Shown here piece after piece: positions 37,607 to 47,327 of a stretch of DNA of 64,000 nt; position 1 is the stretch's first letter, and every line of letters starts with the position of its first letter. A program made the translations under genes and the position numbers. The stretch covers positions 124,001 to 188,000 of the forward strand of contig NZ_QJKB01000003.1 in the NCBI RefSeq assembly GCF_003201815.1. The letters run 5' to 3'. The stretch is from Undibacterium pigrum. GTDB lineage: Bacteria; Pseudomonadota; Gammaproteobacteria; Burkholderiales; Burkholderiaceae_D. Under the pieces are notes generated by a model. The model did not search any database. It saw only the letters and a list, made by a program, of their open reading frames with translations, and was not told where the DNA came from.

Positions 37607-38551
37607 ATGACACTCACAGAATTAAAATATATTGTTGCCGTAGCCCGGCAAAAACATTTTGGCCATGCGGCAGAAGCCTGTTTTGTCGCTCAGCCTACGC
37701 TGTCTGTCGCCATCAAAAAACTCGAAGATGAACTGGGCGTCACTATTTTTGAACGTGGCGGCACCGAGGTTTCGACTACCCCGCTGGGGGCGCAGATTGT
37801 TGCCCAGGCTGAGCGTGTGCTGGAACAGACCGCCGCCATCAAGGAAATCGCCAAACAAAACAAAGACCCGCTGGCTGGACCTTTCCGCCTCGGCGTTATT
37901 TATACGATAGGCCCCTACCTGCTGCCTACCCTGGTCAAAACCATGATACAGCAGGTGCCGCAAATGCCTCTGGTACTGCAAGAGAACTTCACCGTCAAAC
38001 TGATGGAATTATTGCGCCAGGGTGAACTCGATGCTGCTATCATGGCCCTGCCCCTGCCGGACCAGGGCATGATGATACAGCCGCTGTACGACGAACCCTT
38101 TGTGGTTGCCATGCCGCGTGATCATGCCTGGGCAGAACGCAAGGAAGTCTCGGCCGAAGAATTGAAATCAGAAACCATGCTCTTGCTGGGCAATGGTCAT
38201 TGTTTCCGCGATCAAGTGCTGGAAGTGTGTCCGGAAATGTCGCGTTACTCGACTGCTGGTGACGGCATTGCCCGCACTTTTGAAGGCTCTTCACTCGAAA
38301 CCATACGGCACATGGTCGCGTCTGGCATAGGCATCACCGTGTTACCAATGGCCTCAGTGCCAGACCTCGATGCCAAGGATGGCATGCTGCGTTACCTGCC
38401 ATTTACTGCACCGGCACCAGACCGTCGTGTCGTGATTGCCTGGCGCAAGAGTTTCACCCGTCAGGCGGCGATTGAAGCCATACGCAAGGCGGTGCTGGCT
38501 TGCGATTTGCCTGGTGTCACCATGCTGGACGAAGCGCCCAGCACTCAATAA
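37607..38551 (+). CDS. oxyR: Hydrogen peroxide-inducible genes activator OxyR
   Basis: A 314-residue LysR-type peroxide sensor. The helix-turn-helix is AAEACFVAQPTLSVAIKKLEDELG. The redox cysteines C199 (GHCFRDQ) and C208 (EVCPE) occupy exactly the E. coli positions, so disulfide switching should work. It activates peroxide defence genes; ahpC in this window is a plausible target. The GNAT gene follows after 19 bp and may be in the same transcript. Confidence 0.96.
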   Translation: MTLTELKYIVAVARQKHFGHAAEACFVAQPTLSVAIKKLEDELGVTIFERGGTEVSTTPLGAQIVAQAERVLEQTAAIKEIAKQNKDPLAGPFRLGVIYTIGPYLLPTLVKTMIQQVPQMPLVLQENFTVKLMELLRQGELDAAIMALPLPDQGMMIQPLYDEPFVVAMPRDHAWAERKEVSAEELKSETMLLLGNGHCFRDQVLEVCPEMSRYSTAGDGIARTFEGSSLETIRHMVASGIGITVLPMASVPDLDAKDGMLRYLPFTAPAPDRRVVIAWRKSFTRQAAIEAIRKAVLACDLPGVTMLDEAPSTQ

Positions 38552-38570
38552 TTTTTACCTCCCCCGTACC

Positions 38571-39116
38571 ATGAACAAAGATGTGATAGCAACTGCACGC
38601 CTGCAATTGCGGGTATTGATGCCTGAGCATGCCGCCATGCTGCAAGAATATCTGCTGACCAACCGCAGCCACCTGGCCCCCTGGGAACCGGTGCGTGACG
38701 AAGAGTTTTTCTCCCTGGAAAAATGCGAAGAAAGACTGCTTGCCAGCTCACGCCTGATAGACGCAGGCCTGGCGGTGCATTTTGCGGTGTGCATGGATGA
38801 AAAGATGATAGGCATTTGTAATTTCAGCAATATCGTCCGTGGAGTTTTTCATGCCTGCCACCTGGGTTATGCGATCGCCGAAAAGCAGCAAGGCCAGGGT
38901 TATATGCAGGAGGCCGTGAGGGCTGGAATTGGCCATATGTTCCAGCAGCAGGGCCTGCATCGCGTCATGGCCAATTATGTGCCTGAAAACCTGCGCAGCG
39001 CCGCCTTGCTGGAACGCCTGGGTTTTGAGAAGGAAGGTTATGCCAAGTCTTACCTCAAAATTAATGGTGTCTGGCGTGACCATATTTTGACTGCACTGGT
39101 GAATGTTGATAACTGA
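38571..39116 (+). CDS. RimJ/RimL-type GNAT N-acetyltransferase
   Basis: A 181-residue acetyltransferase of the ribosomal-protein alanine acetyltransferase type. The start LQLRVLMPEHAAMLQEYLLTNRSHLAPWEP is typical, and motif A is YAIAEKQQGQGYMQEAV, followed by NYVPENLRSAALLERLGFEKEGYAKSYL. The ATG at 38571 avoids overlap with oxyR; a longer frame was rejected. Its substrate is unknown. Confidence 0.9.
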   Translation: MNKDVIATARLQLRVLMPEHAAMLQEYLLTNRSHLAPWEPVRDEEFFSLEKCEERLLASSRLIDAGLAVHFAVCMDEKMIGICNFSNIVRGVFHACHLGYAIAEKQQGQGYMQEAVRAGIGHMFQQQGLHRVMANYVPENLRSAALLERLGFEKEGYAKSYLKINGVWRDHILTALVNVDN

Positions 39117-39316
39117 GTCTGAGAACGGAGCTTAACAACTGAGCCAGAAACTAAGTCATATAAGTAAGCTGGATAACTGGAACCAGCTTCACGAATTAGC
39201 AAACTGCTCATCATAGTGCAAGGCGATATATACTGCGGTCTTTCGCGAAACACGCTGGCAAGTGAGGTCTGTAACAACAGGCCCGCTCACCACATTTCTA
39301 CAGAAAGCTTCAGTTC

Positions 39317-41572
39317 ATGTCATTGTCCCGAGTCCTGCTGCTCATTGCCTGCATGGCAGCCAGCATCCTTACCTTTGACAGCCAGGCGCAAACCCCTGGC
39401 GATGCTCCCAATTCCAGTGCTACTGCCAATGGCCAGGTCAGCCGTCCCAAAGTGGCCCTGGTTTTGTCAGGCGGCGGTGCGCGTGGTTTTGCCCATATCG
39501 GCGTCTTGCGCGCCCTGCGCAAAATGCGCATACCTGTGGATATGGTGGTTGGCACCAGCATAGGTGCTGTCGTTGGCGGTGCTTATGCTGCCGGGCGCTC
39601 TGCCGATGAACTGGAACAAATCGTCAAGGAAACTGACTGGGACAGCGTGCTGGCTGACCGTCCTGCCCGCTACGACCTGGATTTCCGCCGCAAGGAAGAA
39701 GACTTGATGCTGCCTTCACGCATAGAGTTTGCGGTGACCAAGTCTGGCGTATTTTTACCCCCTGCAGCAGCCGGTAATGCCGCCCTGGAAAACGCCCTGA
39801 CCCGCCTGATGCCTGAAGGTATGCGCGACCAGCCGGTCAATCAACTGGCCCTGCCCTTCCTGTCTGTTGCCTCTGACCTGCTGACTGGCGAGATGGTGGA
39901 GTTGAATGACACACCTTTGCTGATGACGATGCGCGCCTCACTGGCCTTGCCCGGTGTTTTTGCACCTGTACGTATCAAGCAAAAGCTGGTCGTCGATGGC
40001 GGCCTGGTCAGCAATTTGCCAGTGGAGCTGGCACGCAGCATGGGAGCGGATATCATCATCGCTGTCAATGTCGGCACACCACTGGCGAAGGAGCATGAAC
40101 TCAATAGCGCCATTGACGTCACCAAACAGATGCTGCAAATCCTGACCGAACAAAACGTGCAACGATCAATCAAGGACTTGCGCAAATCCGATGTACTGAT
40201 CGCACCAGAATTATCAGGCACCAGTTTTCTCGATTTTGGCTTGTATCAGCAAACCATCAAGGCCGGCGAAGCTGCCGCCAACAAAATGGCAGTGCAACTG
40301 AGTGCCTTGCGGGTACCGGATGAGCAATATGCCATGTTTGAATACCAGCGCTCTAACGCCGGGCAGGTTGCAAAAAATACTGCCGATAAATTACCACTGG
40401 CAAAAATAACAGTCGAAGGCCCGCGCTATATCAATCCCCAGGCCTTGATAGCACAGACAGGTTTGAAGCCTGGCCAGGTCCTTTCCCAGGAACAGATCAG
40501 GCAAGCCTCGGGCAAGCTGTATGGGCGTGGCGATATCGACAATATAGAAACCGTCATCAGCGATGAAGATGGCAAACGCAATGTGCTAATCAAACCATTC
40601 GAGTCAAACTCCAGCCGCAACCGCTTGCGGGTGGGTCTGGAACTGACCAGTGATTTTGCCGATGAAAACCGTTTTGGCCTGAGTGTCATGCACATCGCAT
40701 CTTCCCTCAATAACTATGGCGCTGAATTACGCAGCTATGCCCGCATAGGCAGTCAGCGTCTGGCTGGGACGCAATTCTGGCAACCACTGGGCTCGGGCTC
40801 ACCCTGGTATGTCGCCCCGTCCATTGAATACAATGGCAGCAGCCTGAACCTGTATGAAGAAGGGCGCAAGAAATTGCGCGTGGGTTTGCGCGGCACACAA
40901 GCCAGCCTGACCTTTGGGCGCCAGCTTGATAACTGGGGCACCATAGAAGCCGGTGCCAGCCGCAGTTTTGGTAAAGTAGATTTTCTGTTACCCGCCAATA
41001 CAGAGCAGGACAGCTTGCGCTATTACAATACGACGCACTTCTTGCGTTTTCGCCTGGACACCCTCGATTCGCTGGCCAACCCCAGCCGCGGCTATCTGAT
41101 TTCCTCAAGCTGGGAACATTCTCCGGCACAAGGTCCCGGTCAACGTTCGCTGGCACAATCCCAAATTGATGCCTTGTCTGCCTTCCAGCTCGGTGACTGG
41201 GCTGGTCATCTGTACGGTGAATGGAGCCGTTCTGGACGCGGCAACGCGCCAAATCCGTTGGGTGGCTTCTTGCGCCTGTCAGGCACGGCCAACAACTCGC
41301 TGGAAGGCAATGCTACCGCTTTTGGCCGCCTGGTCCTGGCTCGCAAGATAGGTTCTCTGCCAACGACCATCGGTGGTGCGATACGCACGGGGTTCTCGCT
41401 GGAACTGGGTGATACTTATGGTGATGGCAAAGCGCTGCGCCTGGGTTCCCTGAAACAGGCAGCCAGTGCCTTTGTCTCTATGGATACCCGTTTTGGGCCG
41501 CTGTTCTTTGGTGCCGGTGCCACCCGTGGCAACGGCTCTTCGCTTTATCTTTTCCTGGGGCCTATCTGGTGA
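39317..41572 (+). CDS. Type Vd autotransporter: patatin-like phospholipase with POTRA and outer-membrane barrel
   Basis: A 751-residue protein like PlpD/FplA. A signal peptide occupies about residues 1-25. The patatin domain has the oxyanion loop SGGGARGFAHIGVL (51-64), nucleophile motif GTSIG (S81) and DGG (D227), so the Ser-Asp dyad is intact. A POTRA-like segment covers about 378-450 (KITVEGPRYINPQALIAQTGLKPGQVLS) and a beta-barrel follows to the final aromatic residue W751, as in Omp85-type barrels. It probably exports or displays a lipase at the cell surface. Its 3' end overlaps the convergent HTH gene by 28 bp. Confidence 0.92.
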   Translation: MSLSRVLLLIACMAASILTFDSQAQTPGDAPNSSATANGQVSRPKVALVLSGGGARGFAHIGVLRALRKMRIPVDMVVGTSIGAVVGGAYAAGRSADELEQIVKETDWDSVLADRPARYDLDFRRKEEDLMLPSRIEFAVTKSGVFLPPAAAGNAALENALTRLMPEGMRDQPVNQLALPFLSVASDLLTGEMVELNDTPLLMTMRASLALPGVFAPVRIKQKLVVDGGLVSNLPVELARSMGADIIIAVNVGTPLAKEHELNSAIDVTKQMLQILTEQNVQRSIKDLRKSDVLIAPELSGTSFLDFGLYQQTIKAGEAAANKMAVQLSALRVPDEQYAMFEYQRSNAGQVAKNTADKLPLAKITVEGPRYINPQALIAQTGLKPGQVLSQEQIRQASGKLYGRGDIDNIETVISDEDGKRNVLIKPFESNSSRNRLRVGLELTSDFADENRFGLSVMHIASSLNNYGAELRSYARIGSQRLAGTQFWQPLGSGSPWYVAPSIEYNGSSLNLYEEGRKKLRVGLRGTQASLTFGRQLDNWGTIEAGASRSFGKVDFLLPANTEQDSLRYYNTTHFLRFRLDTLDSLANPSRGYLISSSWEHSPAQGPGQRSLAQSQIDALSAFQLGDWAGHLYGEWSRSGRGNAPNPLGGFLRLSGTANNSLEGNATAFGRLVLARKIGSLPTTIGGAIRTGFSLELGDTYGDGKALRLGSLKQAASAFVSMDTRFGPLFFGAGATRGNGSSLYLFLGPIW

Positions 41573-42333
41573 GTCAGGCCTTTGACTGGCGCTGCTGCCT
41601 CCGGGCGACGCAGCGCCGTAAAGGCCGAGAATTCCCAGGAGCGGAAACCGACGAGCAAGGTAAAGCCATCACGCTCTTCCGGCCGCAGACGGCGGTCATC
41701 CTGATGCAAGCGCGCCAGCTCAGCCGCCAGTTGCTGTATTTTCTGCACCATCTCCATGGCGCTATGCGATGACACCCTGGCTGGCACAAAGAGCAGGGTT
41801 TCACCCTGCCCATCAAAGCTGCCGGTAAAGTAATCGCTGACGACCACATCCCTGAAATACTGCTGCACCGGGCCATCAGGACGCCAGTGAAACGCAGGTG
41901 AAACCTTGAGGCGGTAACGGTTCAGGGGGCGCAGTTCTATGACTTCCAGCTTGTCGAGTGCAATCAGGTGCAAGACACATTCAGCTTCTGACAAGTGATA
42001 GGTTTCTATGATTTGCTCCAGCGTCCAGTGCCCCAGGCAGCATATCGCCACCAGCAATAATTTGGGGTCAGCCATCAGCGACTGCTCTTGCATAAGGCTC
42101 AGGTTATCTGCATGCGGGGTAACATCTGCCGCCTGGCGCAGTACATCTTCCATGGCAATACCAGAAGCCTTGCAGATTTCTGCCAGGCGCGACAGGCTCA
42201 TGTCTTTTTGCCCAAACATGCGCTTCATGCTGGACTCACTCATGCCTATGCGCTCGGCCAGCATTTTATAAGTCACGCCTGCGGCACGCAATTCTGAACG
42301 CAAGACTTTCAAGACCAATTCGGGTGAACTCAT
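41545..42333 (-). CDS. XRE-type helix-turn-helix transcriptional regulator
   Basis: A 262-residue protein. The N-terminal Cro/CI-type helix-turn-helix covers about residues 18-60 (VTYKMLAERIGMSESSMKRMFGQKDMSLSRLAEICKASG). The remaining ~190 residues are of no recognised family; they have a hydrophobic helix LLLVAICCLGHWTLEQI around 88-104 and mixed alpha/beta content, probably a sensor or oligomerisation domain. ATG 42333 was chosen; the longer frame has no support. The last 28 bp overlap the patatin gene on the opposite strand. Whether it regulates that gene is unknown. Confidence 0.85.
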   Translation of the reverse strand: MSSPELVLKVLRSELRAAGVTYKMLAERIGMSESSMKRMFGQKDMSLSRLAEICKASGIAMEDVLRQAADVTPHADNLSLMQEQSLMADPKLLLVAICCLGHWTLEQIIETYHLSEAECVLHLIALDKLEVIELRPLNRYRLKVSPAFHWRPDGPVQQYFRDVVVSDYFTGSFDGQGETLLFVPARVSSHSAMEMVQKIQQLAAELARLHQDDRRLRPEERDGFTLLVGFRSWEFSAFTALRRPEAAAPVKGLTHQIGPRKR

Positions 42334-42567
42334 GGAGTGCTTTCTGGCTAAATGTGAAATTTTGCAAATAGTATCGCATATCAATACCAAACATACTGAA
42401 TAACAATTCCTTCAGCAATTTTCTGGTACGTTTTTTAATTAATTGCGACACTTCGACCTGCAAAAGCTGCGTGAAGTTCAATAGCAGGACATATCAGAAT
42501 TGAAATGCGCTGCTTGTGAAAATATTAAGTACCTTCAGCGCAGTAATTCAGTCCAGAGGAAACAGAT

Positions 42568-42804
42568 ATGGAAGCAGGAAGCAACATGAATGAAAACAGT
42601 GACACGATACGCAGATATGTCACTGCTGTACTTTTAACTCTGACCGTATTTGGTCTCGGTTATATGTGTGGCCAACATACAGAGAAACATGGTCCTGCAT
42701 TTGACAAGGCGAATGGATTGAGCAGCCCACCCAGCCGTGCCAGTGCCCGTACTGAGCTCATGAGACAGTACAGGCCACAGCGCAAGGCGGCATTGATAGT
42801 CTGA
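42568..42804 (+). CDS. Small single-pass membrane protein, unknown
   Basis: A 78-residue protein with one hydrophobic helix (about residues 16-33, YVTAVLLTLTVFGLGYMCG) and a polar, basic C-terminal tail. The family is not recognised. GAGGAAAC precedes the ATG at a good distance, supporting translation. A second start at MNENSD (42586) is possible. It is flanked by an AT-rich upstream gap (42334-42567) that shows no other gene, and it converges on ugpC. Confidence 0.55.
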   Translation: MEAGSNMNENSDTIRRYVTAVLLTLTVFGLGYMCGQHTEKHGPAFDKANGLSSPPSRASARTELMRQYRPQRKAALIV

Positions 42805-42827
42805 AAGACTGCCCTGCTCCTTCTTGC

Positions 42828-43904
42828 CTAAATACGTTGCTTGCTGACAGGGTCAAACCAGTGCACGACATCAGCCGCAAAGCCTGCTGTAATACGTTGT
42901 CCAGCTTCTACTTCGGTACCTGCCGGTGTACGGATGACGATGGATTCACTTCCACATAAACCATGCACCAGCAAATCTGCCCCAAGCGACTCTACCAGTT
43001 GTACTTCAAATGGCAGGCCTGGCATGCCTATGAACAAATGTTCTGGGCGCACACCCAGTATCAATTCACGGTTGGCGACGCGCTCTGCTTCGCTCTGCAC
43101 CAGCGGCAATGACAGCGTCGCATGACCTATCTGCATCTGCCTGCCATTTTCTGAGACTTTGCCACGCAAGAGATTCATGGGAGGTGAACCGATGAAACTG
43201 GCGACAAAGGTAGTGGCTGGGGTCGCATACACTTCTGCCGGTGTACCTATCTGCTCTGCCACGCCACCGTTCATGACTATCATGCGCTGACCCAGGGTCA
43301 TGGCTTCGACCTGATCATGCGTGACATACAGGCTGGTAGTACCCAGTGCCTTGTGCAGGCGCTGGATTTCCAGGCGCATTTGCACCCGCAATTTAGCATC
43401 CAGATTCGACAGCGGTTCATCAAATAAAAATACTGCTGGTTCCCGGACGATGGCACGCCCCATGGCAACGCGCTGACGCTGGCCGCCAGAAAGTTGGCGC
43501 GGGGTTCTGTCCAGCAGTGCACCGAGCTCCAGTATCTGCGCCGCTTTTTGCACCCGGGTTTCAATATCGGCTTTGGAAAAACCACGTATCTTCAAACCAT
43601 AAGCCATGTTCTGATAGACGCTCATGTGCGGGTACAGCGCATAGTTCTGGAACACCATGGCGATATCCCTGTCCTTGGGTTCCAGATTATTGACGACTCT
43701 GTCGCCAATGACGATATCGCCAGAAGTGATTTCTTCCAGCCCTGCAACCATACGCAAGAGCGTCGATTTACCGCAGCCAGAAGGGCCAACCATGACAATG
43801 AATTCACCATGATTGATATCCATGGAAACGCCATGGATGACAGCAACAGCCTTGTCGCCCTTGCCGTAAGTTTTGGTGACGTTTTTAAAATGTAGTTGTG
43901 CCAT
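42828..43904 (-). CDS. ugpC: sn-Glycerol-3-phosphate ABC transporter ATP-binding protein
   Basis: A 358-residue ABC ATPase of the MalK/UgpC type. Walker A is GPSGCGKS (40-47), signature LSGGQ (138-142), Walker B FLFDEPLS (D162/E163), and the H-loop VTHDQ. The C-terminal ~120 residues form the OB-like regulatory domain ([20 protein letters not shown]). It powers import of glycerol-3-phosphate or its diesters. It is the last gene of ugpBAEC, one base after ugpE. Confidence 0.93.
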   Translation of the reverse strand: MAQLHFKNVTKTYGKGDKAVAVIHGVSMDINHGEFIVMVGPSGCGKSTLLRMVAGLEEITSGDIVIGDRVVNNLEPKDRDIAMVFQNYALYPHMSVYQNMAYGLKIRGFSKADIETRVQKAAQILELGALLDRTPRQLSGGQRQRVAMGRAIVREPAVFLFDEPLSNLDAKLRVQMRLEIQRLHKALGTTSLYVTHDQVEAMTLGQRMIVMNGGVAEQIGTPAEVYATPATTFVASFIGSPPMNLLRGKVSENGRQMQIGHATLSLPLVQSEAERVANRELILGVRPEHLFIGMPGLPFEVQLVESLGADLLVHGLCGSESIVIRTPAGTEVEAGQRITAGFAADVVHWFDPVSKQRI

Positions 43905-43905
43905 G

Positions 43906-44757
43906 CTATTTTTCTGAATCTACCAAACCTTTAACAAACCATTTTTGCATGATGACCACCACCAGCCCGGGTGGCAACATCGCCAGCAACAGGGTCGCCA
44001 TCACCATATTCCATTCGACTGCGGCATCACCACCAGCAATCATGCGCTTGATACCCACACCTATCGGGTACATATTCTGTTCCGTCGATACCAGCAAGGG
44101 CCAGAGGTATTGGTTCCAGCCATAGATGAACATGATGACAAACAGCGCAATCACATTGGTGCGCGACAGCGGCCACAGTATGTCCTTGAAGAAGCGCAAG
44201 GGGCCTGCACCATCGATGCGCGCGGCTTCTGCCAGTTCATCGGGTACGGTTAAAAAGAATTGCCTGAACAAGAAGGTTGCTGTCGCCGAGGCAATCAGCG
44301 GCACCGTCAACCCGGCGTAGCTGTTGAGCATGGACAGGTCAGACACCACTTTATAAGTCGGGCTGATACGTACTTCGACAGGCAACATCAGGGTGACAAA
44401 AATCATCCAGAAAAACAGCGTGCGGCCAGGGAAGCGAAAATACACCAGCGCAAAGGCAGACAACATGGAAATTGAAATCTTGCCTATGGCAATCATCAGC
44501 GCAGATATCAGGCTGACCCACATCATGCGTCCGACCGGACTGCTGGCGACATTGCCTGAAGTACCTGTGCCCAGCACTGCCTGCAGATTGACCCAGAGCT
44601 GGTCACCCGGTATCAAAGACATGGGGGCCAGGGCAGATTGTTCTGCGGTCTGGGTAGCGGCGACAAATGCGACATAGATGGGAAAAGCCACCAGGCTGAC
44701 ACCAAGTATCAGGATAAAGTGGCTGAACATACCCAGAAAAGGCCGGCGTTCTATCAT
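43906..44757 (-). CDS. ugpE: sn-Glycerol-3-phosphate ABC transporter permease UgpE
   Basis: A 283-residue permease with six membrane helices. The cytoplasmic EAA loop is [29 protein letters not shown], matching the ATPase-coupling motif. It is in the CUT1 family with UgpA. The gene is packed tightly: 2 bp after ugpA and 1 bp before ugpC. Confidence 0.93.
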   Translation of the reverse strand: MIERRPFLGMFSHFILILGVSLVAFPIYVAFVAATQTAEQSALAPMSLIPGDQLWVNLQAVLGTGTSGNVASSPVGRMMWVSLISALMIAIGKISISMLSAFALVYFRFPGRTLFFWMIFVTLMLPVEVRISPTYKVVSDLSMLNSYAGLTVPLIASATATFLFRQFFLTVPDELAEAARIDGAGPLRFFKDILWPLSRTNVIALFVIMFIYGWNQYLWPLLVSTEQNMYPIGVGIKRMIAGGDAAVEWNMVMATLLLAMLPPGLVVVIMQKWFVKGLVDSEK

Positions 44758-44759
44758 GC

Positions 44760-45641
44760 TTAATACTGCACTTTCTTTTCTATGTATTTGAACTGCAGCA
44801 CAGTCAGTACGATGACGATGCTCATCAATATGACGGACTGCGCGGCGGCACTGCCAAGATCACCGCCCTTGAAACCATCATTGAAAACCTTGAACACCAG
44901 GATCTCGGTATCCTTGCCAGGGCCGCCCTGTGTTGTCGCCTCAACGATCGCGAAGGTATCAAAAAACGCATAGACGATATTCACGACCAGCAAGAAGAAG
45001 GTCGTCGGTGTCAGCAGAGGAAAGACGATGGTGAAGAAGCGCTTCCACGGCCCGGCACCATCGATCGCCGCCGCTTCTATCAGCGACTTGGGTATGGACT
45101 GCAAACCCGCGAGGAAGAATAAAAAGTTGTAGCTGATCTGCTTCCAGACTGCGGCCAGGACGATGAGTATCATCGCATGGCGACCATTCAAGAGATTATT
45201 CCACTCAATACCAAAGTGTCGCAAGCCATGGGCAACAATACCCAGCGTGGGGTTGAGCAAGAACATCCACAGCACGCCGACGACAACCGGCGACACTGCA
45301 TATGGCCAGATCAGCATGGTCTTGTAGATCGAGCTGCCCCTGACTACCCTGTCTGCAAAAACCGCCAGCAGTAAGGACAGACTCAGCCCCAGCACAGCCA
45401 CCAGACTGGAAAACATGGCCGTGGTCTTGAAGGCGGCCAGATAAGTTTCATCGGCAAACAGGGACTTGAAATTATCAAACCAGACAAATTGCGTGGACAT
45501 GCCAAAGGCATCCTGCAACAAGACGGATTGATACAGGGCCTGCACTGCAGGCCAGAAAAAAAACAGCACTGTCACCAGTAACTGCGGCAAGAGCAGCAGA
45601 TAAGGCAACCAGGCTGAACGAAACCGTGCACGCTTTTCCAA
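44760..45641 (-). CDS. ugpA: sn-Glycerol-3-phosphate ABC transporter permease UgpA
   Basis: A 293-residue inner-membrane permease, six helices, with the EAA loop [33 protein letters not shown] and the UgpA-type start [27 protein letters not shown]. It pairs with UgpE. A 139-bp repeat element separates it from ugpB upstream. Confidence 0.93.
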   Translation of the reverse strand: MEKRARFRSAWLPYLLLLPQLLVTVLFFFWPAVQALYQSVLLQDAFGMSTQFVWFDNFKSLFADETYLAAFKTTAMFSSLVAVLGLSLSLLLAVFADRVVRGSSIYKTMLIWPYAVSPVVVGVLWMFLLNPTLGIVAHGLRHFGIEWNNLLNGRHAMILIVLAAVWKQISYNFLFFLAGLQSIPKSLIEAAAIDGAGPWKRFFTIVFPLLTPTTFFLLVVNIVYAFFDTFAIVEATTQGGPGKDTEILVFKVFNDGFKGGDLGSAAAQSVILMSIVIVLTVLQFKYIEKKVQY

Positions 45642-45661
45642 AAAAACCTCTATTGTTTAGG

Positions 45662-45800
45662 GAAGACCAAAAAGCTCACCACAGAGACACCGAGGGGGCA
45701 CAGAGGGGCACAGAGAAAAACAAAAGCATTATTTGAGCTTTTGATTGTTTTGTTTTTCTCTTGCTTTTCTCGGTGTCTCTGTGTTGAGAGGTCTTAAGAC
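45662..45800. repeat. CCACAGAG-type terminal-inverted-repeat element (R2)
   Basis: Left end AAGACC…CTCACCACAGAGACACCGAG pairs with the right end CTCGGTGTCTCTGTG…GGTCTT. The inner AAAACAAAAG/CTTTTG…TGTTTT sequence extends the stem. It is the same class as 12667-12883 but with a different interior. It occupies the gap between ugpB (ends 45802) and ugpA (starts 45641), so the ugp transcript must read through it as a long hairpin. Confidence 0.8.
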
Positions 45801-45801
45801 T

Positions 45802-47115
45802 TTACTTATTCGCTTTTTCGAAACGATCCAGCAACTCATTGCCACGCAAAACAGCATTGTCCAGTGCGGCCTTGGCTGATTTTTTGCCGCTCCATACGGC
45901 TTCCAGTTCTTCATCCATGATGGTGCGTATCTGCACAAAACTGCCCAGGCGTATACCGCGGGATTTGTCTGTAGTCTTGACTATCATTTGCTGGACGGCG
46001 ACACCAGGGCCTGGCGTTTTTTCATAAAAGCCAGATTTCTTGGTCATCTCATAGGCAGCATTGGTGATGGGCAGGTAGCCGGTTTCCTGATGCCATTTGG
46101 CCTGCACTTCTGGCTGGGAGAGGAATTTATAAAACTTGGCGACGCCCTTGTATTCTTCAGGCTTCTTGCCATTCATGCTCCACAGTGAAGCGCCACCAAT
46201 GATGGTGTTTTGCGGTGCGCCCTTGACGTCAGAATAGTAAGGCAACGGTGCAACGGCAAATTTGAACTTGGCATTCTTGGCAACATTACCATAGGCAGAA
46301 CTGGACGAAGTCAGCATGCCGCATTCACCAGAATAGAATTTTGCTTCTGGCTCATTCTTGCGACCGGCATAAGTGAAGTAACCTTGCTTGGCCCAGTTTT
46401 CCAGGTTTTCTATATGCCGTACATGGAGTGGGCTATTGAATGTCAGTCGTGCATCAAGGCCGCCAAAGCCATTGCCCTTGGAGGCAAACTCTACATTGTG
46501 CCAGGCTGAAAAACTTTCCAGGTGTACCCAGGTTTGCCAGCCTGTGGTGTAAGCGCATTTTTCGCCGCTGGCTTTGAGACGGGCAGCAGCAGCGACCACT
46601 TCTTGCCAGGTTGATGGTGCCTTGTTGGCGTCCATGCCAGCTTTGGCAAACATATCCTTGTTATAGTAAAACACGGTGGTTGAACTATTGAAAGGAAAGG
46701 ACAGCATTTCACCTTTAGGTGAAGTGTAATAACCCGCCACTGCGGCGACATAGCCAGAGGCATCAAATTTTTCACCCGCGACCTTCATGACTTCAGATAC
46801 TGGCTTGACCGCACCCTTGGCATACATCATGGTCGCAGTACCGACTTCAAATACTTGCAGAATATGCGGCGCATTACCGGCGCGGAAAGCTGCGATACCA
46901 GCGGCCAGGGCTTCGTCATAACTGCCTTTATAGACGGCGGTTACCTTGTATTCATTCTGGCTTTTATTGAACTGGTCTGCCAGTGCTGTCACGCGGTCGC
47001 CCAGCGCGCCCGTCATCGAATGCCACCAGCTTATTTCCGTCACTGCATGGGCAGAGCCAGCCAGGCTCATCAATACAGCAGCACTGGCCCAGGCCAGTTT
47101 GGTTTGCAGTTTCAT
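45802..47115 (-). CDS. ugpB: sn-Glycerol-3-phosphate-binding periplasmic protein UgpB
   Basis: A 437-residue solute-binding protein. A signal peptide is at 1-24 (AWASAAVLMSLAGSAHA), followed by the UgpB start TEISWWHSMTGALGDRVTALADQFN. The family features YKGSYDEALAAGIAAFRAGNAPHI and SLWSMNGKKPEEYKGVAKFYKFLSQPEVQAKWHQETGYLPIT are present. It delivers glycerol-3-phosphate to UgpAEC. It is the first gene of the operon. Confidence 0.94.
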   Translation of the reverse strand: MKLQTKLAWASAAVLMSLAGSAHAVTEISWWHSMTGALGDRVTALADQFNKSQNEYKVTAVYKGSYDEALAAGIAAFRAGNAPHILQVFEVGTATMMYAKGAVKPVSEVMKVAGEKFDASGYVAAVAGYYTSPKGEMLSFPFNSSTTVFYYNKDMFAKAGMDANKAPSTWQEVVAAAARLKASGEKCAYTTGWQTWVHLESFSAWHNVEFASKGNGFGGLDARLTFNSPLHVRHIENLENWAKQGYFTYAGRKNEPEAKFYSGECGMLTSSSSAYGNVAKNAKFKFAVAPLPYYSDVKGAPQNTIIGGASLWSMNGKKPEEYKGVAKFYKFLSQPEVQAKWHQETGYLPITNAAYEMTKKSGFYEKTPGPGVAVQQMIVKTTDKSRGIRLGSFVQIRTIMDEELEAVWSGKKSAKAALDNAVLRGNELLDRFEKANK

Positions 47116-47327
47116 AGTAATCCCGGAAAACTTCTAATAATTATGTAATATTGTTGCAACATCATGACGCCGAATTGACATGAGTAACATGGGTGACCCG
47201 GAAGACATGAGGTTTTCAGGCTTTCAGGCAAGCACTGAGTGTAGCAATTCATTAAGATATCACCCTGCACCACTCTATGTATAGATAGCACTTATAATTC
47301 TGCCATGCGCAACAACAAAGCTGAATC

